Positions 21,713-33,405 of a stretch of 64,000 nt of DNA are shown one piece after another. The stretch's first letter is position 1. Each line of letters starts with the position of its first letter. Origin of the DNA: Laburnicola sp. R22_1. Lineage: Eukaryota; Ascomycota; Dothideomycetes; Pleosporales; Didymosphaeriaceae. The translations under genes and the position numbers were made by a program. The stretch spans positions 930,001-994,000 of the forward strand of contig JACONQ010000008.1 in the NCBI GenBank assembly GCA_014281115.1, read 5' to 3'. The notes beneath the pieces were generated by a model. It saw nothing but the letters and a program-made list of their open reading frames with translations, did not search any database and had not been told where the DNA came from.

Positions 21713-22990
21713 GGTCAAGCGGGCAACGGCGTCGGAGGAAGGACTTCGGCCACCCCCACATAGCAGGTTGCGAAGCTTGATACTGAGCGTAGTATGAAAG
21801 AAGTTGACTATCAGATGTCAGAAAATCCACGGTTGGTTCGCACGCATTCCGGAACTTACTCTTGCTGAATCTTGTTTAGGACCAACCAGCAGAGATTCCA
21901 ACTCCGGTTTGATTCAGGATCGGAGAACACTCGTCGCTTTGCTTCTTCGAGGCACTCAGAACTGCGAAGTTTTGCATTTAGTATGCAATCGTATTCACGC
22001 AGTTTTGACATACCTGAAAGGATAATTCTTCGTTAGTCCACGCAGCTCGGTAAGTAACCCGTGCGAATCCACATAGTAAGACCGTAGTATTAATTTTAGT
22101 TGGATGTATCGTGTCCGGCACAGTTACTTACACGCTGCAGTCATGGGAGCAGCAACATCCGGTGAACCAAGCTTTTCAAGCACTTTTTCGATGCGACGAA
22201 GCTCGACTAGTGTATTGACGCGATGCGAGTTGAGCGCTTGGATCATCTGCTCTTTTTCGGCCTACCACCTGTCAGTATTGTGCCGCAGCAAACAATCTCC
22301 GCACACTGTTACGGCGTATTATGAGCAGGTTTCCCCATGACAAATAATAACTACGCAGTCTGTATGGCGACATATTGTGCACCGGATCAGAGACATACCG
22401 CGCTAATTTTGGTAGCCAGAGCAGACATGCTTTCAAAAGAAAGACGCGATATCTTCGTGCAGGAGGGCTGCTGTAGTTGCTGGATTTAGAGCTTGTAGAA
22501 CGGACAGACATAAAAGCCTGGGGCCTTCCTAAAACTCTTGCTATACTTGGAGATCGTGACAGTAGCCTCTCAGGTGAAGATTTGTTGCCAGGTTCAAATA
22601 TTCGTGGGACAGAGCTGAATATCTAAGCTATTAGTTCCTTCAAAAGGAGTTCCCATTAGTGACCTGGGTATACTCGCCTTATTTTGTTCTGATCAAATAT
22701 CTCACTCTTGAAGGAACCAAGTTCGAACAAACTGAAGGATGTCGTGAACGGTTTCGCGCTCGGTAGTACGAGATATACCAAGGGAGCAATATCGAAAGCT
22801 TTTGATGAGCTCGCAATAGAACTGTGCGGTTGGAGGAGTATATTCGTGTGGTAATGGATTCATGGAGCGACAGGACACATGAACCTTTATAGATATTTGA
22901 TGACAGTTCAGCTGATCGGCAAGATAGAGGAAGAAACGCAAAGCTACCGGAGCTTTGGGAAAGACCAAGGTAGCACAAGTTGATTTCCCT
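21713..22990 (-). pseudogene. Decayed or poorly resolved multi-exon hypothetical gene
   Basis: Coding-like segments run down the minus strand in order: LVFPKAPVALRFFLYLADQL.. to VRTWF (22962-22710), IFDQNKI, a Ser/Arg-rich part, then DIASF and ESMSALATKISA, EKEQMIQALNSHRVNTLVEL, SECLEEAKRRVFSDP, CWLVLNKIQQE and a final exon ending LPPTPLPA with a stop. The last intron, GTAAGT..GATAG at about 21863-21812, is ordinary. Two joins need a one-base shift (near 22707 and 22435), and one donor reads GCGAGT. This looks like a recently broken gene, or one whose unusual splicing I have missed. I do not recognise the family. Confidence 0.45.
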
Positions 22991-24602
22991 AGTCATAGGT
23001 TTGGGGCCACAATGTCATGGACGGAGCTGTGAATGTCAGTAGGCGGTGTCAATAAGGAGGATAAATGGACATGACCGATATGAAGGAGCACTGAATGGGA
23101 AGACAACTAGCCACAAAGAGGTGTAAAGGAAAAACTGGGCCTCATTCCCGACAGCGAGATGTAAGAAGTTCTCAGCTGTGAATTAGGGTTCTGGGCCCCA
23201 CAACCTCCGAGGGGTTCCATGACTTCATTGTAGGGGCATGGATAGATTTGCAAGAAGAAAAGCCCTGTCAAGTTCGATACCAGCCGTAGTTGGTCCGTTA
23301 GTCTCCTTTACACATGTGGGTCACTCCAAAAACGAAATGGTTAGGCAGAGTAGTGTAAGACTTCGGCCTGAAACGGACCAGGTCCTGGTCTATGGAGGCT
23401 TCAGTTCATTCGCTGATCTGAAGAAGCCGAACATTCTGATGGCTGCGATAATCGGCCTTCGAACGTAGGCGCCAGGTTCAGCTGGGGATACGGATGTGAT
23501 GTAGGTGCCATGGCGGTGGAGCTACCTCAGGTACGGGTACCAACCGTGCGGTGGCTAGTCACCCGCTCAACCTCAGCCTCGTGCTTTAAAATTCAACCTC
23601 ACATGTGCACCTCACCGTCGCTTAGTTCGTCTCTGGCCACCCACATCATCGAATCAGGTATGGAACTTTGCACCGCATACAAGAGCGAAAATAGCAGATA
23701 TGGGCGACGCTATATGGAATCCGACGAAGCTGTCTAGGTCATGACCATTTGTCGCCCGAGCAGCCGCAGGACGCATCATGTACTTCGCAGACTAGTATCG
23801 GGTCCCGCCCGATCGTCACGGAATTGACGTGAGTGAGCCCCACAGTTTCTACTATGTTCCCACTACATAATCGCGGAGACAACATGCGGATGTGCAAGGC
23901 CCACCATGTAGTAGCTATCTATGCCGACGGAGCGAGCATTGCTCTCATGAGTATGGGAGATAAATGCGTTAGAAACATCCAACAAACACATGAGTTGTCT
24001 GATAATAGCCCTGCAAGGTAAGCAACAGTTACTATCATCTTGCAAGACTTATATACACCGGGCGATTGGCTCTCCCTTTGCTTGGTAAGAACCTTGGAAG
24101 TGACTATAGAAGAGAAGGAAGTCTATACTCGAAAAACAAACTATCAACTTCTTCGATGTGTCACCAAATTAACGGGTTTCTAAGAAGTATTCGAACATCT
24201 GAAAAGTTCCACTATCTATAGTCTTAAGATTTTACTCGACTGTTCCTACATTAGGTAAGCAACGGTGATTGCACATGTGAGCTCTGCAGACACTGTGGTA
24301 TCACTCCCATATCGAGACTCTCTTGCACATATACGTAGATTCAGATTTATTTGGGAAGGTTTCCTTTGTCGCCACCTGTGCATCTGTTGCCCAGGTGCCC
24401 AGGTGCAGGTGGAAGAAAGTGCACGTGATGGATGCTTACTAACGCGGCGCGGAACAACGTGCCACCGATAGCGATGCGGACCCGTGGAGTCGGCTGGACG
24501 AGACCGCTACATTTGAGTACCTCGAAGCCCGACTCTACTCACCGCATCAGCACGAAACGCCGATCCATAGGCACGCAGACTCGCAATACCATACCAACAG
24601 CC
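22991..24602. other. Intergenic region, about 1.6 kb, no gene recognised
   Basis: Only short, motif-free frames are present. The last few hundred bases are the upstream and leader region of SAR1. Confidence 0.45.
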
Positions 24603-25739
24603 ATGTGGATTATAAATTGGTAAGACACGCTTCTCGCTTTGTCGCGAAGCCTTGTATTGACTATCTGCACAGGTGTAAGTGAACGGTCTCTCCACTCGTC
24701 GCCACACTCCAAGCACATGTTACGTTCAGGCCACCGCACCTGTTGCATATACAAAAGGAATGGATTTCTTTCCATCGTAGGACGTTATACAGGAAGATGC
24801 TCGTCTTCACTTGTGCGCACGCGGGCTGGTCTTATCGGTGGCGCGGCGCATCCCGGCCCATTACGACCTCCTCCAGCGGGGCAGCACGATACACTGCTTT
24901 GAGATTATGGAATCTTTTCTGACCTGAGTCTCTAGTCTACGATGTTTTGGCCTCGTTGGGTCTACTCAACAAGGTGAATAGCGCCTGCACGATCTCACGC
25001 GCATCGCTGACGTAGGACAATAGCACGCCAAGTTGCTCTTTCTCGGACTGTATGCATCCCTATCCCCTCCACATTCTTTGAGATGTCAGGCTAACATTTG
25101 CGCAGAGACAACGCCGGAAAGACCACGTAAGGACTACCACATCATTGGAATGTCACTTGGCTAACAGGGATAGGCTCCTTCACATGCTCAAGAATGACAG
25201 GGTGGCAGTTTTGTAAGTCTTTGAACAATTTCAGAGGCTACCTCTTGTTAACATATCGCTCCAGGCAGCCTACCTTGCACCCTACCTCCGAAGAGCTCTC
25301 GATAGGCAACGTCAAGTTCACAACCTTCGATCTCGGAGGTCACGCACAAGCCCGCCGTCTTTGGCGCGACTACTGTACATTCTTCAGCCTGATTCCTAAA
25401 AGACCATTCTAACATCTCACAGTCCCGGAAGTTAGCGGCATAGTCTTCCTCGTTGACGCAAAGGACCACGAGCGCCTGAACGAATCCAAGGCGGAGCTCG
25501 ACGCCCTTCTAGCCATGGAAGAGCTTGCCAACACCCCCTTCGTCATTCTCGGCAACAAGATCGATCACCCCGACGCCGTTTCCGAAGACCAGCTCAGGAC
25601 CGCCCTAGGCCTGTACCATACAACGGGCAAGGGCAAGGTGCCGCTTGAGGGCATCCGGCCGATCGAGGTCTTCATGTGCAGTGTGGTTATGCGACAGGGA
25701 TACGGCGAGGGCATTCGCTGGCTCAGCCAGTACGTTTAA
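24603..25739 (+). CDS. SAR1: SAR1 small GTPase of the COPII coat, 189 aa
   Basis: Sar1 is the ER GTPase that, when GTP-bound, inserts its N-terminal helix into the membrane and recruits Sec23/24. The exons are 24603-24619, 24673-24674, 24936-24973, 25024-25049, 25106-25126, 25174-25212, 25265-25374 and 25423-25739. They sum to exactly 189 codons plus stop, the usual family length. The N-terminus is the canonical [19 protein letters not shown]; the P-loop is GLDNAGKT (27-34), switch 2 is DLGGH near residue 75, and the base-specificity motif is NKID. The protein ends [11 protein letters not shown]. The Trp6-Phe7 codons can be completed only by a 2-nt exon (GT at 24673-24674), flanked by a CAG acceptor and a GTAAGT donor. 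Seven introns in a 189-aa gene is dense. Confidence 0.93.
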
Positions 25740-26099
25740 GCCAGAACAACACAGTTGCTGAGGGGTGGTGGTGTGCGGAGGATTGCGTAATATATCGATT
25801 GAATGGGTAGGGCGTAGGGAGTGGATAAGATTGGATGTATAATGGTTTTCTCATGTGCGGCAAAAGCGTCCATGTATCATGGACTGGCGTTTCCATTCAA
25901 GAATGCCAGCTGCATCATCATTCATCACTTTTATGAGTTGACATCATGCACACAACTTCGAAAGTCCCAAATGACATTAAAGATGTTTAATTGGATCTAT
26001 ACGATATTTAGTTGTGTAAGATGTGGCAAAGACAGCGCCGCCTTATGCAGGTAGTCCCACCCAATACGCCGCCCGATGCTAAGGGTCGGTCACGAATAT
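25740..26099. other. Short convergent intergenic region
   Basis: This holds the 3' ends of SAR1 (+) and the nucleoporin gene (-). No additional gene is seen. Confidence 0.5.
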
Positions 26100-27638
26100 C
26101 TACTCCTCATACTCTGCCTCTTTAACGCCACAGAAATCCGAACCAAAGCAAGTATCCACCATATACCAACACCTCCAGTACAAACTCGCGTTCAAGCTGT
26201 CAAAGGTCCCATCCTCCTTCCGTGGGACTTGGTCACCAATGATGCCGTGACCACTACCGATCACCCATCCTATGATAGGGAATTGTCCAAGGGTTTGCTG
26301 CCATTTTGGACGCACAGGCAGGAAAACTTTATCTTGCGGTAAGAGGACAGCCGGTTGGTAGTTTCTGAAGCGCAATGTTCCCTTGCCAGGTTGGCGGGGC
26401 TGTAACGACGTCGATCGGGCGGCAGATTGATTCTGTGATGCTTGTGCTGTTGGATCTACTGGCAGAGACGCTTGCTCTGGTTCATCGTCATCCGGGAATG
26501 CGCCGAGGGTGGGTACGGAGGCAATCCGTTCGGGCATCGATGTAGGGCCGGAGGCAGTTGCTGTCGAGGATGAGGCGGTAGCTGAGGACTGGGAAGCTCC
26601 TTGCATCGTAGTCGAAGACATCGTGTTCGGCGAGGTTGCAACTGACGTTGAGCCTGCGCGAATTGGCACGTCACCGCCGGGGGGCCCTATTCCCTTGTAG
26701 TCCTCCGCATATACGGTGTAGCCCGCAATGACATGTGGCGAGTAGTAGCAAGCCAAATCTGCAGCCTGTGCCGAGTCGAAAGTTACTTTTATCCAGTGGT
26801 TTCCGCCGACATATTCGTTGATCTTCGCCCGCGCGGAACTCGAGAGCGAGTTGAATTGTGGACGTTGGGCGCTAAACGATAAGTTGTATTTCGGATCTCG
26901 CGCGCCTCGCTCGTAATCCTCGTAGATAATGCCCTTCGATATTTCCTCGTACTTCGCTATTGCAGCCCATTGTACATCGCTACCAAATCCGTACAGTATG
27001 ACTTCCTTGGGCTCTCTCGATCCATTTGTGAGGGGGCCAGACTGGAATGATGCAGACAGCCCTCCAGCTTCCAGCAGATTCGGCGCAGATGCGGATGCGG
27101 GGAGCTGTGAAGAAGAGGCTTTCCTAGGCGTCTTCTGTTTGTCCTCGGCCTTGAAGCGCGTGAAGATGTCGTCGACGACCTTCTGGTTCTCCTGCTTCGC
27201 AAGGTCCTGTGCGCTGGAGATATTGGGAGTTTTGCTTCGGCTGACACCGCGCTTGCGCGCTTTGCCAAAGGGACCGCGTTCTTCGGGTATGCGACGTTTG
27301 GATAGCTCTGAGCTGAAGAAGCGCTTTGCGTTAGCTGCAGATTCAAGGTCGGGGGTTGGAACAGAGAAGGGATGCCCGATTGGCGCATTTAGAAGAATGA
27401 CAGAGGAAGATTCGCAGCGAGGGGCAGCTGTGTCTCTTTACACGGCGACAGGCGCAACGCGCGCTGTAACAGCAGCGCAGGACACAATGAACTTACTCTG
27501 GTAGCTCAAATCCCCAGGGTAAACGCCGCCCCGATGAATCGTATGCGCGCTCTGAATCTGGTACTGCGTGGACCTGCATCTTGGTGTACGACTATGTGGA
27601 GAAGTTTCGTGGTTGAAGCCTTTGTTTATGGGGAACAT
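26100..27638 (-). CDS. Nup53/Nup35-type nucleoporin with MPPN (RRM-like) domain, 489 aa
   Basis: Exon 1 is 27638-27497 and exon 2 is 27427-26100, split by a 69-nt GTAAGT..ACAG intron. The N-terminus (MFPINKGFNHETSPHSRTPR, then TIHRGGVYPGDLSYQ) is typical of fungal Nup53. A basic stretch, RGPFGKARKRGVSRSKTP, follows. The RRM-like Nup35 domain spans roughly residues 190-300: EVILYGFGSDVQWAAIAKYE, IIYEDYERG, NHWIKVTFDSAQAADLACYY and IAGYTVYAEDYKG. The C-terminal third is Ser/Thr/Ala-rich, then a closing motif LGQFPIIGWVIGSGHG near the end that may form a membrane-binding amphipathic helix. The protein is expected in the inner ring of the nuclear pore, binding Nup170/Nic96 partners. It is divergent with the F-box gene at 27809. 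Confidence 0.9.
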
Positions 27639-27808
27639 TAAGTCCGCCGAGGGCGAGGGACGGGACAGACGCAACAAGCGCAGCCACGCGTGGCTAGTGA
27701 GCCTGTCAGCCACACCACGCTAAACTTTGTCCGGTTGCACTTCTTGCCCAATCTGACGATACCTTGCTCTAACATTTTACTGCTGCCTGTTCCTTGTGCG
27801 AAAGAAGC
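27639..27808. promoter_or_regulatory. 170-bp divergent promoter of nucleoporin and F-box genes
   Basis: The two start codons lie only 170 bp apart and point outward, so both genes must share this stretch for their 5' signals. No specific motif is claimed. Confidence 0.5.
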
Positions 27809-29014
27809 ATGGACCTTACGCCCGTTAGGATCCGAGGGAAGAGAAAGAAGCCTGGCATCGTTAAATCATCTTCCCAACAACCCTTGACTTCATCATCGTA
27901 CACTTCAAAACGGCCGCGAACGTCGAAAATCTCGAAGCCCACCAAGTCAAAGAACATCATCGAGATAGCCATGCCGACGCTTCAAGGCCTACCTCAAGAG
28001 CTGTTGGAGATGATCTTTCTCTACAGCATGAACATCTCGCTCCCTCGCGCCTCACTCGGACTTGGCCGCAAACTCTCCTCCACAGCTGTGACTATGGAGT
28101 TCGTCATGCGGTCGTTCTTTCACACCGTGGATCACAAGACCAACTATCGAGACCGCAAGGCGACCGGCGATCCTGCAATACAATCTCAAATCCTCTGCTG
28201 TCGGTTCTTCACGTGGGACTTCTTCCTTGCGTATGTGCAAAGAGCGCATGACACATTGGTGCAACAAAGAGGGTCAATATGGAAGGACGCGAGTGTGCAG
28301 GTACCTGGTCCTGAGACTTTCGACGGTCTCCTTCCTTTCAAGTTCATGAAGGTCACGTACCTTAGCTTCGCTGAAGGCTTCCATATTCCCGAGAAGCTAC
28401 TCCACGGACCGTGGACGGACAGCAAATCGTCGCTGCTCTACGTGCTGGTGTCGCTAAATGGCGAGATCGATTGGCAAGGTAGCATGGCTGGCGAAACCGC
28501 AAAACAAGGCTTAAGAGAAGCGATTCAAGAGAACAACGAGCGTGCGGTAGCTGCCCTGGCGGTAATACTGGGTATTGCGCAGTCCATTGATACGATTATG
28601 ATCCGGCATGCGGTTGTGGACTGTGGATGCAATATCAACATTGTGCGGCACCTGCTATTCAACGCGCAGATCTTACAGCAGAGCACACCAAAAGAAGCAA
28701 TGAACTTCTACGATCCAGCATTGTGGCGATGGGCAGACGCACACGAAGGGAAGGGTGTGTTCCTGAAAGATCTGCTTAGGAAAGCTGACAAGTTCTCGCT
28801 GGAGTTCTATCTGGAGGGCGAGGAGGGGATGCAGGGAAAGATTGTACCGTTCCCATATGGTGGAGCCAAATTTGATACCAGGACAGCTTTCAATGACCTT
28901 GTGCGTGAGTTGCTGGTTCGATTGTATAAGAACTACGGCAGGAAGATTACGGCGAATCGTCGGCGAAGAGAGAATAGTCATGAAGAGGAGCCTTTCAACA
29001 ACGTAGAACAGTGA
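27809..29014 (+). CDS. F-box domain protein, hypothetical, 401 aa, single exon
   Basis: The first ATG of the frame is 27809 (MDLTPVRIRGKRKKPG); the frame is open back to 27794 but without an earlier ATG. A basic N-terminus of about 50 residues rich in Ser/Lys leads into an F-box-like motif, LQGLPQELLEMIFLYSMN. Fungal proteins of this kind usually continue without a recognised repeat, as here, with conserved-looking stretches such as CRFFTWDFFLAYVQRAHDT and WKDASVQVPGPETFDG. A role as a Skp1-Cul1 ubiquitin ligase adaptor is inferred from the F-box alone. No intron is needed. Confidence 0.8.
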   Translation: MDLTPVRIRGKRKKPGIVKSSSQQPLTSSSYTSKRPRTSKISKPTKSKNIIEIAMPTLQGLPQELLEMIFLYSMNISLPRASLGLGRKLSSTAVTMEFVMRSFFHTVDHKTNYRDRKATGDPAIQSQILCCRFFTWDFFLAYVQRAHDTLVQQRGSIWKDASVQVPGPETFDGLLPFKFMKVTYLSFAEGFHIPEKLLHGPWTDSKSSLLYVLVSLNGEIDWQGSMAGETAKQGLREAIQENNERAVAALAVILGIAQSIDTIMIRHAVVDCGCNINIVRHLLFNAQILQQSTPKEAMNFYDPALWRWADAHEGKGVFLKDLLRKADKFSLEFYLEGEEGMQGKIVPFPYGGAKFDTRTAFNDLVRELLVRLYKNYGRKITANRRRRENSHEEEPFNNVEQ

Positions 29015-30328
29015 GATTGGAATGAATGGTATTGAGAAGCTACAGTACTAGGACAAGAGTTTGAAAACGCCTTATCCCGGATACATAATGTGAAGGCCGA
29101 ACGTACTCAGATAGTTGGCCTGTAGCTGTAAATAGCCCAGCATGCCCTCGAGAAGAGCATAACCATGCACATTCAGAATGCGGCGATCCAGCGAACGCTC
29201 TACATGACATTCAATACCTGAGCTTAGAGTGGCTTGTCAAGGGTTTCTCATCACTGGGTTACCACAGTTTATACAAGCCGACAGAGAGCGTCTAAGGACT
29301 CTGGAGTTGATACGGTATGCGTGAACCTGCTTCGTTGCGTTAGCAATCTAGTCGTATATAGAGAGTAACGAATAGTGCTTTGATGGATTTCCTCAGTGAT
29401 CTTGGTGATAAGGGTAAAAATCAGTCCCGAAGGGTCATTTACTATCTAGGCAAAAGTTTTTAATCATCGGAAGGGTGGCGTCGACAAATGGAAATAACGG
29501 ACCAAACTTACCAAAGACGCGAGTATCGCATAATGTGCCCTATGCATTAGTCTATGCAAGCAGTTTCTGCATGTGCAGAATTCTGGACGCCTGATGGAGG
29601 TCAGCCTTGCTCAGCAAGCGAGTGCAGAATTCGAAGACAGCGAAGCGCTCAGAATATGTAAGAAGTTGAATTTCATGGGTTCAGTGTCGTTAACAAGACC
29701 CCGGCGAGGGTCTCCGACAAAGGACTCAATCGCAAATTTGTCGCATCATTGCAGGGGGTGGTCCAAGGATGAAATAGGGAGGCTTTGAGACGTACCTGTA
29801 CGGTTGGCAATACTGCATCACCAGTCTCTAGACAAGGAATACCCAGCATAACCAGTGCACAAGTATCTGTACAGATAACAAGGACCTAGTACTGTAATTT
29901 GTTGCCTGGCTTGTGATGAGTGGACATCGGAAACGACTGCTAGCGCCTTCCGCGTAGAGGCGTGGCGACGGGTTAAGCCAACCCGGCTATGGAGGTGAAG
30001 TCATCCATAGGTGTTGAGGACGAGCATATGCATAGCCATGAGAAAGTGTGTTGGTACTTCGGTGCGAAGTGGATGAAGGTGGTGAGAGAAGGAAGTCGGT
30101 GGGTGTCGCAGAAGAAAAGAAAAGATCGGGGCCCGCCTTTCCGCCAAGGAACCTCGCTTAGCCTTATTAGCGCCTTCCACACAGAACTTGCCCGACTGCC
30201 ACCGCGAATTCAATTTCGACAACTAACGACAACAACCCCGACGACTCATTTTCCGACCGGTACGCCTGCGACAATTGTTCTCACAACCGCTCACGTTCTC
30301 TAACCCGATTGCAGCACATACCGTCGAC
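29015..30328. other. Intergenic region, 1.3 kb, upstream of RPL14
   Basis: No gene seen. The final 200 bases contain C/A-rich tracts (ctaacgacaacaacccc) typical of the leader of a highly expressed ribosomal protein gene. Confidence 0.45.
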
Positions 30329-30900
30329 ATGGGTGACGCCGATATTTCAACGAGCCAGTGGAGGTTGGTCGAGGTCGGCCGCGTCGTCACCTTCAGCGGC
30401 GGCCAGTACGATGGACGGTTAGCCACCATTGTCGAGATCATCGACCACAAGCGTGTATGGAGCCATTATAATCCATGTTGTTGCGTGACGCTCACAGGTC
30501 TTTAGGTGCTCGTAGACGGTCCCTCCAAGGACGCTCCCGTTCCCCGTCACGCCGCAGCCCTCGCCAAACTCTCCCTCACCCCGATCGTCATCCCCAAGCT
30601 TCCGCGCGGTACCGGAGTTGGCACCGTCCAGAAGGCGTGGGAGAAGGAGCAAGTGGACCAGAAGTGGTCAGAGAGCACCTGGTCCAAGAAGCGCGCTCAG
30701 TTCCAGAAGAGGAGACAGCTCAACGACTTCGAGAGGTTCAAGGTTATGAAGCTGAGGAAGCAGGTGGGTCATCTCAATCCACATCAAGAGTGCCATCCAA
30801 GCACTTTGGGGACGGAACACCGTGAAGTAGCATATCGCTGACAGGTTTGCAGGCTCGCTTCGAGGTCCAGAAGTCCCTTGCCAAGGTTCGCGCTGCATAG
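30329..30900 (+). CDS. RPL14: 60S ribosomal protein eL14
   Basis: The exons are 30329-30454, 30506-30763 and 30853-30900, all joined in phase 0, coding for 143 aa. The KOW-like N-terminus [20 protein letters not shown] and the L14e block [17 protein letters not shown] are diagnostic. The basic C-terminal helix runs [20 protein letters not shown] to [15 protein letters not shown]. The short last exon (16 codons) and the use of a TAG stop are clear from the sequence. The next gene on the same strand is EGD2. Confidence 0.95.
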
Positions 30901-31452
30901 ATGGCATCAACGGCGTCGGGGGTATAAAGGTTGTGAAGAGGCAGGTGCTCCATCCATGATAGTGATGAGCACCCGCAGATCATGAGCAACCCGAAAGGCT
31001 GTCCACGGCATTCAAAATTCCAATCCTGGCTAGGCGAATATTTTCTCTTTGGCATGGTGCAATTCGGATCTGGAGGTTAAGCCGACTCTATCACATGTGA
31101 GCGCATGTAGAAATGAGTCAATTCCAAAGTTCATGAACCCAACATTAGCATTTCTGTAATTGATATCCCGTTTTCCAAAAGCGCATCAGTGCGAGGTCAA
31201 GATGCAGATGCGGCAGCTCGTTGCAGCGGCCCTCGATGGGCTTTGCGTATGACCATGAAAACAATTGACTCTCTGTGAAAACTAGAATATCGGCTTGGTC
31301 ATGATGTTCCTGCGTTGATGTTGATTGCACCTAAACATTAGAAGCGCGTCAGAATTCGCCTAAATTTCACCCACGCACTAATTTGGAACTTGGCGACTTG
31401 ACCCCAACACATCACCCAGCCTGAACATCAACGACTCCACACACACGTCAAC
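30901..31452. other. Intergenic region between RPL14 and EGD2
   Basis: No gene seen. It contains the RPL14 3' region and the C/A-rich leader of EGD2 (acacatcacccagcc..). Confidence 0.5.
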
Positions 31453-32231
31453 ATGGCCAACCCACGCATTGAGGAACTCCCAGACGAGCCTGAGAAGAAG
31501 GGTGTTGAGGTCGAGGATGCAGACTCCAGCTCCGAGTCCGAGGGTGAGGAAGGCGAGGCCGAGACAGGCCTCCCCGCAGGTTCCTCAGTGGCCGTCCACT
31601 CCCGCAACGAGAAGAAGGCGCGCAAGGCCATCGGCAAGCTCGGTCTCAAGCACATCGAGGGAATCACCCGCGTGACTCTCCGTCGGCCTAAGGGAGTGAG
31701 TGCAGCCTGCGCATTGGGTCTGAAGCTGTCCACATAGATTGGCTTTGGCTGCCATGCCCCGCTACTTGGGTTAGAAATTTGACTGACAGCTATTACCAGA
31801 TTCTCTTTGTTATCAACTCACCCGATGTGTACAAGTCGCCGTCCAGCAACACCTACATGTAAGTTGCCGAGTCAACACCTGGCTTTCCTCATTGACGGTT
31901 ATACAGCATCTTCGGCGAGGCCAAGATCGAGGACTTGAACTCCACCGCGCAGGCGAACGCTGCCCAACAGCTCGCCCAACAGGAGCAGTCTAGCCACGAC
32001 CACGCTGGTCACGATCACGATCACGACCAAGGCAAGGGCAAGGCTGTCGAGGCGGCGAAGGACGATGATGAGGAGGACGACGATGACGAGGACGTTGACG
32101 ACTCTGGTCTTGAGGCCAAGGACATCGAGCTGGTCATGGCTCAGGCAAGTGTGTCGAGGAAGAAGGCCGTCAAGGCCCTCAAGGAGAACGACAACGACAT
32201 TGTCAATTCCATCATGGCGCTCAGCATATAG
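31453..32231 (+). CDS. EGD2: Nascent polypeptide-associated complex subunit alpha, 208 aa
   Basis: The exons are 31453-31695, 31800-31858 and 31907-32231. NAC-alpha pairs with NAC-beta at the ribosome exit tunnel and shields nascent chains from mis-targeting. An acidic N-terminus ([19 protein letters not shown]) precedes the NAC domain, which has the ribosome-contact stretch [16 protein letters not shown] and continues [21 protein letters not shown]. The C-terminal UBA domain is visible as [20 protein letters not shown] and [12 protein letters not shown]. Between them lies a low-complexity His/Asp run ([16 protein letters not shown]) followed by an acidic tract, common in fungal orthologues. 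The second intron is 48 nt. Confidence 0.95.
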
Positions 32232-32633
32232 GCTGGTCAGTTCTTGACCCGGTATGACCATGCTTGTGGGGAAATGGATGGCTTCTCGAGCGTTCGGTAG
32301 CCATCAAGACTTCTAGAAACCATATGAGCTGCAAACGAATACACCAAAATGAAGTTGGTTTCTTCGCCACGACTATTACTGCATTTGCAGTGGCTGCAAC
32401 GTGACAATTATTCCACCCTTGATCGCGATCTGCAATGAGCATTTCAACAATCACATAACGTCGAACTAATAATTTCAAACACTGTGAACCTTCCATCGCG
32501 CCCGCGTCTGAAGGCTTTCGTTGACCTGCTTACATAACAGACGCCAAGTCCAGACTTTCTCGGTCGCTCTTGCGGAACTTCAACCCTCCTCTCAGCAAAC
32601 CCTCCCCACCCCAACCCGTCTCAATCCATCACA
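32232..32633. other. Intergenic region between EGD2 and ATP7
   Basis: No gene seen. It contains C-rich leader sequence directly before the ATP7 ATG. Confidence 0.5.
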
Positions 32634-33405
32634 ATGGCCGTCGGAGTACGTTCCCTCTCCTCTCCCGCACCTCTCCAAGCTCCGGACAGCTCAATTGCTC
32701 CCCCGGAAGCGCCCCTCCCCTCTCAATCGCACCCCCCAATTCTAGAACCTTGAAAAACTAACACAGCACGCCCCCTCACAGCGCAGCGCCGCCCTCAAGC
32801 TCGACTGGACGAAGCTCGGCACGCAGCTCGGCCTCCGAGGCCAAACCGCAGCGGCCCTCCAATCCTTCAAGAAGCGCAACGACGATGCGCGCCGCAAAGT
32901 CACGGTGCTCTCGGAGCAGCCGCAAACCGTCGACTTCGCCCACTACCGGTCCGTGCTGAAGAACACGGCCATCGTCGACGAGATCGAGAGGAGCTTCAAC
33001 GCGTTCAAGCCGCAGACGTACGATGTTGGACGGCAGATCAAGGCCATTGAGGCGTTCGAGGCGCAGGCTGTGAAGAGCGCCGAGGAGACGAAGAGTGTCG
33101 TGGATAAGGAGTTGGCGGATTTGCAGAAGACGCTGAAGAATATCGAGGATGCGAGGGCGTTTGATGAGTTGACTGTGGTACGTATATGTGATGTGTGGGG
33201 TGGGTTGGCCGTGTGCTAATAGTGTTGTAGGATGAGGTTGCGTCCGCTCAGCCAGACATTGACAAGCGCACCGAGCAGCTCGTGTCCAAGGGCCGCTGGG
33301 CCGTGCCGGGTTACAAGGTAAATTTCTCTTAATGGTTCCTGGCTGATGAGGATTGGACGACTGACAACCCTACAGGAGAAGTTCGGAGACCTCTCGGTGC
33401 TCTAA
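32634..33405 (+). CDS. ATP7: Mitochondrial ATP synthase subunit d, 174 aa
   Basis: The exons are 32634-32645, 32782-33177, 33231-33317 and 33376-33405, all phase 0. Subunit d is part of the peripheral stalk of F1Fo ATP synthase. The product reads MAVG then [20 protein letters not shown], as in fungal Atp7, and continues [22 protein letters not shown] and [19 protein letters not shown] to a TAA. The first exon is only 4 codons, so the ATG sits apart from the body. An alternative acceptor 15 nt upstream (at 32767) would add five residues in frame; I chose the one that matches the family N-terminus. Confidence 0.93.
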
